A DNA stretch of 20,471 nucleotides from NCBI GenBank assembly GCA_009731375.1, contig BJOX01000064.1, forward strand, positions 1,031,906 through 1,052,376, read 5' to 3'. Below, in pieces: positions 6,133-14,907 of the stretch. Each line of letters starts with the position of its first letter. Position 1 is the first letter of the stretch. The notes under the pieces are model-generated. The model made no database searches. It saw only the letters and a list, made by a program, of their open reading frames with translations, and was not told where the DNA came from. Both the position numbers and the translations under genes were made by a program. Source of the DNA: Paulinella micropora. Its lineage: Eukaryota; Cercozoa; Imbricatea; Euglyphida.

Positions 6133-6986
6133 ATGGAGTATAAGGGAGGAAGAAGTTCGGGTATCTATTACATAAATAGCAAAAACCGAATAACATGCAC
6201 AGATAGCGACTTTACACACGAAGTCAATATGAAGGGGCTAGACAATCCCACACATTGTAAAAGACTTCATATATATGTGTCGAAGTCGTATTACTCTGTG
6301 GCTTCACCATATAATACTTTTTCTTAGCGAAGACGGGTATGAGGCTTTAATTACGATACCTGATGGAAACTACACAATGAACAATCTAAAAAATAAGTTG
6401 TCGGAGGTACTGACGACGGAAAGTCCAAATGACTATACTTATGTTGTCTCAAGCAACAAAACAAACACAGAAGCGGAGGATGGTAAATTAACATTCAGTG
6501 TGTCAGAGAATAAGGGAATTCAACCGCGGTTCATATTTGATGATAATACACGTATTCACGAGGTTATGGGGTTTGATAGAAATTCTACATATTTCTTCGC
6601 TAATGATTTTATTAAATCGCCAAATGTGATTATTCTNNNNNNNNNNGGATTTTATTAAGTCGCCAAATGTAATTATTTTAACTGGTGAAAAAACTCTGTA
6701 TCTTCAATCTGATTTGGTAAATGAAGGAGATAATCATGTGCTACAAGAAATATACACCGCCAGCAAAATTCCTTTTGGGTCTGTCATTTATGATGGAAGC
6801 GGGTCTGACTATGGTAAAACATTGTCCGCTAATTCAAGCAATGTATTCAGGTTTTACTTGACAGACGAAAATGACCAAGCAATAAATCTTAATGGTTTGG
6901 GAATAGTTATGACATTACTGGTTTATCGTGAAACTAATTATTTTAGTTTATTTAATTCATTCTTCAATTTGTTGAAATCTAGATAA
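6133..6986 (+). CDS. Penton (minor capsid) protein, interrupted by a frameshift and an assembly gap
   Basis: The N-terminus (GIYYINSKNRITCTDSDFTHEV, then KSYYSVASPYNTF) matches the conserved opening of PLV/virophage minor capsid proteins: 'NS.NR' followed by a 'SYY...NtF' strand. The protein is expected to be a single jelly-roll pentamer at capsid vertices. Translation from 6133 stops at 6327. The rest continues in another frame (FLSEDGYEALITIPDGNYTM onward), and the frame change falls at the five-T run 6318-6322, so a missing base there is likely. A second break is the 10-N gap at 6637-6646, where about 30 bases are duplicated on either side. Beyond it the frame stays open from the duplicate to the stop at 6986. 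It lies directly upstream of the major capsid gene, as is common in the group. Whether it is broken in the organism or only in the assembly cannot be told here. Confidence 0.75.
6637..6646. other. Assembly gap (10 N) with duplicated flanks
   Basis: The sequence before the gap (GATTTTATTAAATCGCCAAA onward, about 6606-6636) is repeated with a few differences after it (from 6647). This is the mark of two overlapping contigs or alleles placed end to end. Confidence 0.9.
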
Positions 6987-7010
6987 TTATTTTTGATTTA
7001 ATTATTTATT

Positions 7011-7030
7011 TTTTTCTATAAATATATTTC
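7011..7030 (+). promoter_or_regulatory. Candidate promoter of the major capsid gene
   Basis: A T-run followed by TCTATAAATATATTTC lies about 42 bases before the ATG in a strongly AT-rich gap (6987-7072). It resembles the site at 3758-3773. TCTA-containing late promoters are known in mimivirus-associated virophages; the link here is an inference. Confidence 0.35.
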
Positions 7031-7072
7031 GTGTATTAATCAACTTACAGTACTTCAAACACAAAACAAAAA

Positions 7073-8536
7073 ATGCCTGTCCAATACGGAGGAGAACTAG
7101 TCCATCAGACTAAGGAACTGCTCACTGGTAAGTATGAATTGAACAAACTTACTGCCCGTGAAGGGTCGGCTGATGTTGTTCTCACCACTGCGGGAGGAAA
7201 TGAAAGCACCTTTGAAATCCCTACTCGTCCTTTGAACCTTGCGAGGTCTGTCTTGCGATTTACTTACACCCCTGCCGCATCTGCTGGTTATAATCGTATG
7301 TTTATGGATTGCTTGCCTATGATACAAAGAATTGAACTGCGAAGCCGAAGCGGTCAATATTTGTGCAATCTTCAACACGTGGGCAATTACACTAAGATGA
7401 TTTGGAAGCCTGAAATTAAATATGAAAAATTTATGGCACTTGAAAACCACGGGGCGGGTGTATCTAGCGGGGCTATGCTTCAAAAGTGTAATGCTGGAAA
7501 AGTTGAGATAGGAAGTGTAGCGGAAAGAAAAGCAATTACTGATGCGGTCAATACTGCTGGAGTGGTTGCTGCAGTTCAAGGATACTACAAAGTGCCACTT
7601 GTTAATGCCCGCCGTCATAATGATACTGCTCTCGCCGATAGCACTGCTGGAAATTATAGCCTTGTTAATGTTCCTTTTGAGGAGGCTAAGTATTTTGAAG
7701 GTGGCGGTAATGGAACGCCTACCCCTGTCATTAAAGTTAAACTTCCGTTGGGTATGATTTTTGGAACTATTTTTGAACTGGATAAGACTATTGGTTTTAA
7801 TGAAATTTTGGATTTGCGAATTGTGTGGGAGGGTACTAACCGCTCTACTTTCTATGGAACTGATGCAAGCAGTATTTCTACTGGTGCTGCACAGGTTGCT
7901 GTTGGTGCTACTATTTCAAACTTGAATCTGTTTCTTGCCGTAGAGACTGACCCAAATGTCGTCCTTGGTGTTCAGCAGAAGATTGCGGGAGAAGGTTTTC
8001 CGTTTAAGATTGAATACCCTATCTCTTGGAAGCAGACCCTACAAACAGCGAACCAAAATTTCGTAGTAAAAATGAACCGCTCACAGGGTGAGAGAATTAG
8101 AAGAATTTATACTTCTGCGTTCCACAACGATGAAAATAAAAATACCGCTTTTGACAACGATAACAGAGCGGATGCAAAGATTATTTCATATTATACAACT
8201 CTGGATGGCTCTCGTCTTCAACAATTTGACATTGACACCTCTGAGAATGAGGACTATATGATTTTGAAGGATAAGTTGAAGGGAAGTGCCATCCTAAACA
8301 GCGATGTCTATCATTACAACTGGTTTCATGTGGATACTTGGGACAATAACCGCCCGCTGTGCGATAAGGATACCGACGGGTATGAGGTGAGTGGTCTGAG
8401 CCTTGACACTGAGAGGCGATATGAGTTCGTTTCAACTACTGCTGGAAACAATCTTAACCATTACACTTATGCTATTCTTCAACGAAGTGTGCTTGTGAAG
8501 GGAATTGAAATCCTTATGTCATACAAAGAAAAATAA
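7073..8536 (+). CDS. Major capsid protein (double jelly-roll type)
   Basis: This 487-residue protein is intact. Its opening (MPVQYGGELVHQTKELLTGK) and the following strand-rich segments (STFEIPTRPLNLARSVLRF, MIQRIELRSRSGQYLCNL, FNEILDLRIVWEG) fit PLV-type double jelly-roll major capsid proteins, which form the trimeric capsomers of icosahedral particles. The length is at the lower end but within the range known for PLV and virophage capsids. The position right after the penton gene supports the call. An AT-rich leader with a TCTATAAATA site precedes it. Codon use is less A-rich than in the neighbouring genes (many GCT, ACT and CTT codons), which may reflect high expression. No breaks are seen. 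Confidence 0.85.
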   Translation: MPVQYGGELVHQTKELLTGKYELNKLTAREGSADVVLTTAGGNESTFEIPTRPLNLARSVLRFTYTPAASAGYNRMFMDCLPMIQRIELRSRSGQYLCNLQHVGNYTKMIWKPEIKYEKFMALENHGAGVSSGAMLQKCNAGKVEIGSVAERKAITDAVNTAGVVAAVQGYYKVPLVNARRHNDTALADSTAGNYSLVNVPFEEAKYFEGGGNGTPTPVIKVKLPLGMIFGTIFELDKTIGFNEILDLRIVWEGTNRSTFYGTDASSISTGAAQVAVGATISNLNLFLAVETDPNVVLGVQQKIAGEGFPFKIEYPISWKQTLQTANQNFVVKMNRSQGERIRRIYTSAFHNDENKNTAFDNDNRADAKIISYYTTLDGSRLQQFDIDTSENEDYMILKDKLKGSAILNSDVYHYNWFHVDTWDNNRPLCDKDTDGYEVSGLSLDTERRYEFVSTTAGNNLNHYTYAILQRSVLVKGIEILMSYKEK

Positions 8537-8580
8537 AAAGAATAATAAAAATAAAAAACATTTTTTTGTTTACATAAACA

Positions 8581-9822
8581 ATGACTACTCATCAGAGAAA
8601 CTTAATCACACAAAATCCAGACGGAGATTTCGTAAATGTAAAAGTAGGGCATGATGGTTATCTTGAGACTAATGTTGAAAAAACAGCATTTGGTGAATTA
8701 GCAACATCACAATACACGCCGATTATACAAGAAACATTTATGTATAATGTAAATACCTCTAAGTGGAACACAAGCACTACTAATGCTACATTAGAGCAAA
8801 AGAGTGCTATGGCATATCTAACAACACAGGCAGTTGGAGGTTCAAGATTATTCATTGAAACAAAAAAGAAAATTAAATATCGTGCTGGTATGGGTGTATG
8901 TGTCAGATTTACTGCTTTGTGGAATACAAACGAAGCAGGCGGATATTCATCTTATGTAGGTATTGGTGATTCCTTCTTGACGGACGGATTTTTCTTCTCA
9001 AGAGAAAATGGTGTAATGAAAATATACCAATTAAACAACTCCACTGTCATTACCGAGGTTAAACAAAGTCAATGGAATGTAGATAAAGCAGATGGAACCG
9101 ATTACTTACCAGCAATTGATTTCAGTAAGGGTAATGTATTTCAGATTAAATACCAATACTTAGGTTTTGGTCAGATATCATTTTATATTGAAAATCCAAA
9201 CACGGGGCTATTTCAACTAGTCCATGCTATACGATATGCTAACAGCAAAACTGCTCCTTCTCTTAATAATACTACTTTACCATTCTTGGCTTCTATAGCA
9301 GTTGGTGCTAATCCGCAAATCCAAAATCTTAGAATTGCCAGTGTTGGATGCTTTATTGAAGGAACTGAAATCATAAGAGGTATTCCATTTATTTATGAAA
9401 GAACAGCAAATACAACGAATGTAGCAACTCATGCTTTTACTATGAGAAATAATACTAATATTATTGGAAACACTATTGCTAATTATAGTATAGTGTATCC
9501 TAGACGGCTAAATATTCTAAATACTGACACTAAAAGTAGCGTAATCATTAAGGTAATAAAAAATGCTACACTTACAGGTGCCGTGTATGCTGAGAACAAT
9601 ACAAATACGAGTTTAGTTTCGTTTGATACTACTGCCACTATTAGTGGCGGGAATGTGATTGCTGTTGTATTCGTGAATACTAGTGATGCTCAAAGTATAA
9701 ATTTTGCTGATTATGATTTAGATGACATGTTGCCAAGCGAAAGGCTAACTATAACAGCACAGGCTACTGCAAATCAGACTATAAGTATTCAGTATGCTTT
9801 TACTTGGATCGAGGACCCATAA
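8581..9822 (+). CDS. Large beta-sandwich-like virion protein of unknown function
   Basis: This intact 413-residue protein follows the major capsid gene by 44 bases on the same strand. The middle (about residues 95-245) has alternating strands and aromatic-rich blocks (CVRFTALWNT, GIGDSFLTDGFFFSRENG, VFQIKYQYLGFGQISFYIENP, LVHAIRYANS). These look like concanavalin/lectin-type or phage-like structural folds and recall proteins in marine PLV and phage genomes; I could not check this. The C-terminal part (about 270-413) is a second beta-rich domain with Asn/Thr repeats (NTNIIGNTIANYS, NNTNTSL). No signal peptide or membrane segment is present. Capsid decoration or a receptor-binding role is the best guess. 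Confidence 0.6.
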   Translation: MTTHQRNLITQNPDGDFVNVKVGHDGYLETNVEKTAFGELATSQYTPIIQETFMYNVNTSKWNTSTTNATLEQKSAMAYLTTQAVGGSRLFIETKKKIKYRAGMGVCVRFTALWNTNEAGGYSSYVGIGDSFLTDGFFFSRENGVMKIYQLNNSTVITEVKQSQWNVDKADGTDYLPAIDFSKGNVFQIKYQYLGFGQISFYIENPNTGLFQLVHAIRYANSKTAPSLNNTTLPFLASIAVGANPQIQNLRIASVGCFIEGTEIIRGIPFIYERTANTTNVATHAFTMRNNTNIIGNTIANYSIVYPRRLNILNTDTKSSVIIKVIKNATLTGAVYAENNTNTSLVSFDTTATISGGNVIAVVFVNTSDAQSINFADYDLDDMLPSERLTITAQATANQTISIQYAFTWIEDP

Positions 9823-9928
9823 TGAAAAAAAAATGAATCGTGGATTTTCAAACATCACTTTTTAAAATACTTGATAAAATTATTTTTTCTAACTTCATTC
9901 ATTTCTTCATTTTTTTCTAGAAATGAAA
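9823..9928. terminator. Intergenic stretch between convergent genes
   Basis: This very AT-rich gap separates the two convergent gene blocks. AATGAAAAAAAAATGAAT-like DNA near 9822-9838 is roughly the inverse of ATTCATTTCTTCATTTTTTT at about 9896-9915, so a long weak stem can form and could serve both strands as a 3'-end signal. Confidence 0.35.
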
Positions 9929-10411
9929 TCACACATGCCACATCGCAAAATCTATCATCGTCAATTGAAACTGATAACACATTTTTTTCTTACACTCTTT
10001 ACAAGGCGCTTTCTTTAATATACATCCTTCTTCTGTACATGTAGCAGTCGCTATCTCTTCTCCTACATTAGCCTTTAATTCTGTGATACCCGTGGAAGGG
10101 ACTTTGTCCCTTTCCAAACCCGCGGGGGTATGGTAGGGGGTGTAACCCCCTCCCTCTTTTAAATCACTCGCCTTAAAAGGAGTGCTCTCTTCTTGCTGAC
10201 CGAAGGTCGCATCTTCAACTACGTTGGAGTTGTCCGTTATGGTCTCCAATGGAATAACTACTTTCACATTGTCATCGCGGGGTTTGTATTGCTCATAGAA
10301 AGAAACAATGTCAGGCTTAGTCCATTTAATCGTGGGCTTTTTAATAGAAACATCAAGGTTCCATTTTTCAATTTCATTCAAGTAGTCTTGTTTGGTGTTG
10401 AGGTCGGTCAT
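9929..10411 (-). CDS. Hypothetical protein with C-terminal Cys cluster
   Basis: This 160-residue protein has a charged, helical N-terminus (LNEIEKWNLDV, TIKWTKPDIVSFYEQY), a Gly/Pro-rich linker and a C-terminal Cys cluster (CTEEGC, KKAPCKECKKKMC) that could bind a metal. The linker GGGYTPYHTPAGLERDKVPS is read from a GC-rich palindromic element (10123-10153) shared with the protease gene and from an adjacent hairpin (AAGGGAC-TTT-GTCCCTT). The linker may therefore be an inserted repeat rather than ancestral sequence. It is the last gene of the minus-strand block; an ATATATATC motif touches its ATG. The family is unknown. Confidence 0.55.
   Translation of the reverse strand: MTDLNTKQDYLNEIEKWNLDVSIKKPTIKWTKPDIVSFYEQYKPRDDNVKVVIPLETITDNSNVVEDATFGQQEESTPFKASDLKEGGGYTPYHTPAGLERDKVPSTGITELKANVGEEIATATCTEEGCILKKAPCKECKKKMCYQFQLTMIDFAMWHV
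10123..10153 (-). repeat. 31-bp GC-rich palindromic element, copy 2 (inverted)
   Basis: The reverse complement matches 5374-5404 at 30 of 31 bases (difference at 10143). Adjacent bases 10116-10129 match 4285-4298 in reverse complement over 14 bases. It is read in the minus-strand gene as EGGGYTPYHTP, a different frame from copy 1. Confidence 0.8.
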
Positions 10412-10442
10412 GATATATATGTAAAGATTTTATTTTACTTTA

Positions 10443-10718
10443 TTATAAATATTTTTTCAATTCATCCTTGTTTTGAACCCAAGGTTGCTTCATCAACCAC
10501 TCAATATATGGTTTATCAATCTTAGCAATTTCTTCAATTTTTTTTGCCTTGTATTTACCGAAATGAAATACATCCTTCGGCTGAGAGGCTTTAATCTTTT
10601 CAATTGTCTTAATTTCTTCATCAATTATCTGTTGCACATCTTTTACAGAAAAGAATTCCTTATTCTTCTCAATTGAAAGTCGTCCAAATTTTTCAGATAG
10701 TCTGGTGAGGGTGGTCAT
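10443..10718 (-). CDS. Small protein with ExoX C-terminal / DUF3820-like segment
   Basis: In this 91-residue protein the C-terminal part, FHFGKYKAKKIEEIAKIDKP followed by YIEWLMKQPWV, resembles the short 'FGKYKG..I.eI....YL.WL' module found at the C-terminus of exonuclease X-like proteins and in DUF3820. The N-terminal half is helical and charged. It is probably a nucleic-acid-associated accessory factor of the replication module, since it lies 47 bases downstream of the polymerase gene on the same strand. The function is inferred from that short module only. A TCTATATAGA palindrome lies four bases upstream of the ATG. Confidence 0.6.
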   Translation of the reverse strand: MTTLTRLSEKFGRLSIEKNKEFFSVKDVQQIIDEEIKTIEKIKASQPKDVFHFGKYKAKKIEEIAKIDKPYIEWLMKQPWVQNKDELKKYL

Positions 10719-10721
10719 TGG

Positions 10722-10731
10722 TCTATATAGA
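10722..10731 (-). promoter_or_regulatory. TATA-like palindrome next to a minus-strand start
   Basis: TCTATATAGA lies immediately 5' of the ATG at 10718. Similar TATA-like strings touch the ATGs of the genes starting at 10411 (ATATATATC) and 15410 (CACATATAGG). The shared placement within about 15 bases of the ATG may mark a class of minus-strand promoter or initiator. Confidence 0.3.
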
Positions 10732-10765
10732 GTGGTAAAAAATTTTATGGAAAAAAATTAATTAT

Positions 10766-13729
10766 TTAATATTTTATTTTTTTAAATCCAAAAGGTCTAG
10801 TTTCAATCGCATTCTCTACAATTCCAATAACTTGTCTCTTCGTATATGTAAAACTAAATATCTTTTCTAAGTATTCGCTTGTTATTTTTTTCTTTTGTTT
10901 GTCTCGTGTTATCTTGTTTTCTATTATAACTACTTTTCCAGATTTCTCAATTCGCTTTGCAATCCGTAATTCTTCATCAGTCTCCAACAATTCAGCCAGT
11001 TCATTTTTACCATTCTCAAATAATTCAGTGTTCGTAATACCTAGCCCACAACTTATTACACTTAACATATTCGGTAAATTCAATGCTTTTTTCGTTTCAT
11101 AGTTCATACTAAATCCTTTTACTTTCATACTGGCTTTACCATTATCTAATAAGTATCCATAACATTTCGGCCCGCCTCCCACAAAGGTTTTTATTTTCGC
11201 TCCTTTCAATTCATCTGTCCAATCTCCCAGTAAATCTCCTGTCTCTACATCTGCCTCATTAATTTCTTTGTTAGTCGTATATATTACGCTGTCTGTGTCA
11301 TGATACAATATCCTATTGCCTAATCTGTCCATCATATTGTAAAGTCTCATTCTCGCGTGGCATGTAGTAAATAAAGCAACCACAATATTTGTTTTAATCG
11401 GGTCGCTCACCGCATCCTGTTTTAAGTCATAACTGGCTTCTACAATTTGGTCGTTAATTATGTTAATATTTATATTATCCACTGATTTATCGTTCAATAG
11501 TTTGTATAAGGTATCTTTATCCTTTATCATTTTGTTCTGTGTTTTATTTTGTTTCTGTCCAAACTTGCCCCATAAAGAGTTCAAGCACAACTTAGCCACT
11601 GCTCGCCGTCCTTCGTTTTTAAATATTTTGCTTTCATCCATCTTTACACCCATTTTAACTTCCATGCTGTTTATGTAATTTTGTTTTTCTGCTTCCGTAT
11701 TACATCCCGCGGGGTATCCGCTGGACTCTTGTTTTACTTTCAAGAATGTCTTTATGTATTCTTTGAATAGGCTACTGCTTTGTTCTTTCCAGTGCCATAC
11801 TTCATATACTTTTATCAACTTATACCCTTTCTCTAAGGCCTTGTAAATTTCTGGAGTTGCCCATGTGCCTGTTATTGCTCGTTCTTTATCTGTGTGCTTA
11901 CATTCTCCATGTTGCTCAGTCATTCCGCACTTATCGCATAAGTAATACATCATCTTACCTCTGTCCGCCTTCGGTAAGACTGGGTGTAGTAAGCCTCTAG
12001 GTGGTAGCATCTTAACCTTAGCCACTCCGAAATATTCTCTGTTTATATTTTTATTTTCCATACTTTTTCTTTCCTCCTCGTTGCTTGGTCGTATTATGAT
12101 ATGGTGTCCGCTTGGATAAAGGTCGTAATACATCACGGTCGGATAAAGTGAGCATATGTCAATATATTTCGCATACTCATTATCATGTCGTGATTTCCAA
12201 TATAATTTCAGAGCATTCACTCTACCTCCAAACATTGCCTCTCGTGGGTTTAGTCCTTCTTGTTCAGTAATTCGTTCGTTTGTATCCTCTGCCAGTCTTT
12301 CACTGGTTTTCATCAGGCTCCATTCGCACTCCCAGATACTTATTACTTTTGCTTGTTCGTTAAGTTGTTTTTCTCTTCTCATTGTTTCCTTGTATAGTTC
12401 GCCCATTGTCTTATTCTTCTTCACATTCAAAGCATTGCTATTCCAACACTTATCACATCCGTGCCAATGACACCCGTAAAACTCATAAGCGGTTTTGTTT
12501 TTCTCGTCCCATCCATCTACATACACACGAGACTGCCCGAGTTGAAACATTTTGTCACCTCCGTTGAATGCGTGTTTAATATCAGTTTCATCTAACCTGC
12601 TTCTGTATGCTAACCATTCTACACAAGCCGTAGAAGTCATCCTGTTTTGCTTTTCCGCTTTCAATATCGCAATTGAATTCTCTGGCATAAACTTAGCACG
12701 ATACAAAGCCATAACACAACTCGCAATAGTTGTATATTGAAAAGGGTCAATACCAAACTCTAGAAACTGGTTTCTAAAATCTATACAACCCTTTCTCAGT
12801 ATATCAACATCTGAATGACAATACTCACCGATTTCCTTCGCCATATCAAAGTGGTTATGTGCTTTCACTTGTTCGTCATACCATTCAAGAAATTCTTTTC
12901 GTTTATCTCCTCGCATCGTGTCGTAGCCGTAATGTTTCTTATGTGGCATTACACCGACATAGTTTCTATTTTTTGCCGTATTGAAGAAGTGCGGGAAGAA
13001 ACCTTTCTTAAGTTCCGTAAGTCCGAATGTCTTTGGAAAGTCTGACAATGGCATCGTAAGAAAACTTAGGCTGTCTATAAACCGATACTTCTTAAGTGTC
13101 ATCATCATAATCTTACCACCTTCATAGATTACAAATGGAGTTTGTCCATTATCAACCAACCACTTAAGAATAAACTGACAATCATAACCGCGGGCATTGT
13201 GCGCAATAAATGTAAATCCGCTGTGTTTAGTGTCAAAAGCCCACTTACAGAAATCTTGAATGCTCTTATGTATAATAGGCGGTTCCTTTGCATCGTAATA
13301 CTGGCTTTCCGCATGATTAACAATGTGCTCGCCTGTGTCCTGTGTCGCTTCAAAGTCAAAGAATATGTATTGCTCTGACGGCGGTAAGATTTCTTTTTGG
13401 ACTATTTCACATTGGTGTTCAAGCGGTTTCACTAGTTTGCAATTTCGGCATTTCGCATATCCGCATTTGTGCTCATCCTTCTTTCTGTAATTAAGACCGC
13501 ACGATTTACATTTCGCTTTAACATCGCAGTTTGTCGTCATGTGATTATTAAAGCAGTCAGTGGGAAACTTTCTATTACACTTCTCACATTCTTTCCACTG
13601 GCTCTTGTCATTTATTCCCTTACATCCGTTGGTTTCACAGATACTACATTTTGCTTCACAGGCATGTCTTTCCATATACCCTCTTAGACATAACTCACAG
13701 AAATTCTTTTTTCCTATCATAGACTTCAT
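10766..13729 (-). CDS. Protein-primed family B DNA polymerase (exonuclease and polymerase domains)
   Basis: This 987-residue protein has all catalytic motifs. An N-terminal Cys/His-rich region with several CxxC pairs (residues 11-107) is followed by Exo I FFDFEAT (D125, E127), Exo II AHNARGYD (N178, D183) and Exo III YCHSDVD (Y303, D307). The motif YEFYGCHWHGCDKC (415-428) is typical of Polinton and plasmid pPolB. Polymerase motif A is DICSLYP (D524), motif B KLCLNSLWG (713-721) and motif C YHDTDS (809-814). Such enzymes copy linear viral DNA from a terminal-protein primer. The frame continues upstream without a shift but is broken by a TAA at 13754-13756 and a TAG at 13949-13951. The first Met after the TAA is used here as the start, so this may be only the C-terminal portion of a longer ancestral protein. 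Confidence 0.92.
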   Translation of the reverse strand: MKSMIGKKNFCELCLRGYMERHACEAKCSICETNGCKGINDKSQWKECEKCNRKFPTDCFNNHMTTNCDVKAKCKSCGLNYRKKDEHKCGYAKCRNCKLVKPLEHQCEIVQKEILPPSEQYIFFDFEATQDTGEHIVNHAESQYYDAKEPPIIHKSIQDFCKWAFDTKHSGFTFIAHNARGYDCQFILKWLVDNGQTPFVIYEGGKIMMMTLKKYRFIDSLSFLTMPLSDFPKTFGLTELKKGFFPHFFNTAKNRNYVGVMPHKKHYGYDTMRGDKRKEFLEWYDEQVKAHNHFDMAKEIGEYCHSDVDILRKGCIDFRNQFLEFGIDPFQYTTIASCVMALYRAKFMPENSIAILKAEKQNRMTSTACVEWLAYRSRLDETDIKHAFNGGDKMFQLGQSRVYVDGWDEKNKTAYEFYGCHWHGCDKCWNSNALNVKKNKTMGELYKETMRREKQLNEQAKVISIWECEWSLMKTSERLAEDTNERITEQEGLNPREAMFGGRVNALKLYWKSRHDNEYAKYIDICSLYPTVMYYDLYPSGHHIIIRPSNEEERKSMENKNINREYFGVAKVKMLPPRGLLHPVLPKADRGKMMYYLCDKCGMTEQHGECKHTDKERAITGTWATPEIYKALEKGYKLIKVYEVWHWKEQSSSLFKEYIKTFLKVKQESSGYPAGCNTEAEKQNYINSMEVKMGVKMDESKIFKNEGRRAVAKLCLNSLWGKFGQKQNKTQNKMIKDKDTLYKLLNDKSVDNININIINDQIVEASYDLKQDAVSDPIKTNIVVALFTTCHARMRLYNMMDRLGNRILYHDTDSVIYTTNKEINEADVETGDLLGDWTDELKGAKIKTFVGGGPKCYGYLLDNGKASMKVKGFSMNYETKKALNLPNMLSVISCGLGITNTELFENGKNELAELLETDEELRIAKRIEKSGKVVIIENKITRDKQKKKITSEYLEKIFSFTYTKRQVIGIVENAIETRPFGFKKIKY

Positions 13730-13753
13730 ATTAGTTATGGCATCGTAATGTCC

Positions 13754-13945
13754 TTAAGTGTTTAAAATGTAAAGGTTAGTCAGCCGTTCTCCGTTCGCAT
13801 CAAGTAGTTCTGTTTTATAAATGATTTTGTCAGGAAATTCAACAATAACCAGATTGTTTTTAATGTGATTAGCAAATGTATTAATTTCTGGTATTCCACA
13901 CACATCCTTAATGACTTTCGCTTCATCGTGTAAAGTCTCTGCCAT
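13754..13945 (-). pseudogene. Segment of the polymerase N-terminal region between two in-frame stops
   Basis: This 63-residue open segment is in the same frame as the polymerase downstream and the segment upstream. Its content (LHDEAKV..VCGIPEIN.FANHI, then a strand-rich end LYILNT) resembles the part of Maverick/Polinton-type polymerases that follows the conserved 'DN.C..RA' region. An ATG occurs two codons after the upstream TAG (GAA ATG), so separate translation by reinitiation is possible. Eight sense codons separate its TAA from the next ATG. I read it as part of one ancestral gene, not as an independent small gene. Confidence 0.6.
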
Positions 13946-13948
13946 TTC

Positions 13949-14680
13949 CTACTGTATCTTTCTTTTCCCCATTAGTATTGTCTTGTATTTTGGATGTTTT
14001 TCAATTTTTGCTTTGACTACAACGATTGCTCGTGCTAAGCATAAGTTATCGCTGTTAGTAATACAGTTTACTCCTTGCTTTCTGTAGATATCCAATTTGT
14101 TCAAAACCTGTAGCCTTGTCCCACCCGTCGGCATTTTAACAGATTTCAACACAAATTTTAATTTATCAAAGTTTATTCCGTTCTCGTCCATGTAAAGACT
14201 TTCGTTGCTTTGAAATATTGCTGACAATCTTTCTAAAACTTTTTCAACCGAGATTTGATTAACTTTGTGCAAGCCTGTTGATACTTTTCCATAGTAATCA
14301 ACAAACTCAATACCTAGGCTAACCTTATCTTCGGGTGCTTGTCGTTTTACAAAGTCGTTCAACACAATCTCAATAAATCTTATCACATCGCGCATCGTGA
14401 ATGATCGGAAGTTGCCGTTAATCCTTACCGCATATCGGCTTTCATTTATTCCTAGTTCGTGTTCCTTGCTGTCGTCCCTTATGATATCATAATTACCATA
14501 CCGCAACAAGTCTCTGTAATTTTCTTTCATCTCTTTTTTCTCTTCAATCGTAGGTAAAGGTGGTGCTATTGGTATAGCATGGTGCTCAAAATACACCGCA
14601 CCTCTTACTTGGTTCAAGTAGTTTTGGGCTGTCGGTGTATCAATTTTATACCCCCTTACCTTCGGTTTGATATATAGCAC
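13949..14680 (-). pseudogene. Polymerase-associated N-terminal region (DN.C..RA motif), broken
   Basis: The frame is open from 14758 down to a TAG at 13949-13951, in the same frame as the polymerase. No ATG lies near its 5' end: the coordinates given begin at a GTG, the nearest upstream ATG (14740-14742) is out of frame by one base, and the first in-frame ATG is far inside (MKENYRD). NSDNLCLARAIVVVKAKIEK (Cys codon 14039-14041) matches a conserved motif found N-terminal to the exonuclease domain in many Polinton/PLV polymerases, judged from memory. The region is coherent coding sequence, so the missing start and the stop suggest recent damage, an indel, or non-standard expression. Confidence 0.6.
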
Positions 14681-14758
14681 ATCCCGACCCCTGACAGACT
14701 TGATTTCGTAATTTATCTTATATTCCCTTAATCTATCTCCATGTTTGATAATAGTATA

Positions 14759-14907
14759 TCAAGGAAAATATAATTTTATAAAATTAAAATATTTGTCTGC
14801 CTCAATCGGTCGTCCCCTCGTGGCCTCGTGTGTGCCTCTATATATAAGGACCCTCCTTGTCTTTAAATGGAAATTCAGTGGTTTCCGCAGAGAAACCTTT
14901 TTGATTA
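14759..14907. promoter_or_regulatory. Gap between polymerase region and small Cys/His gene
   Basis: No gene is seen. It holds a TATA-like string (CTATATATAAGG at about 14839-14850; CCTTATATATAG on the minus strand), placed to serve the minus-strand polymerase region. It also holds the hairpin GTTTC-CGCAGA-GAAAC (14881-14896), whose sequence recurs at 15538-15553. Confidence 0.35.

Noticed and set aside
13754-14680. Alternative genetic code in which TAA and TAG are sense codons
   Set aside because: TAA and TAG end many other viral genes here at sensible places (for example 1660, 2619, 3626, 4109, 6056, 8534).
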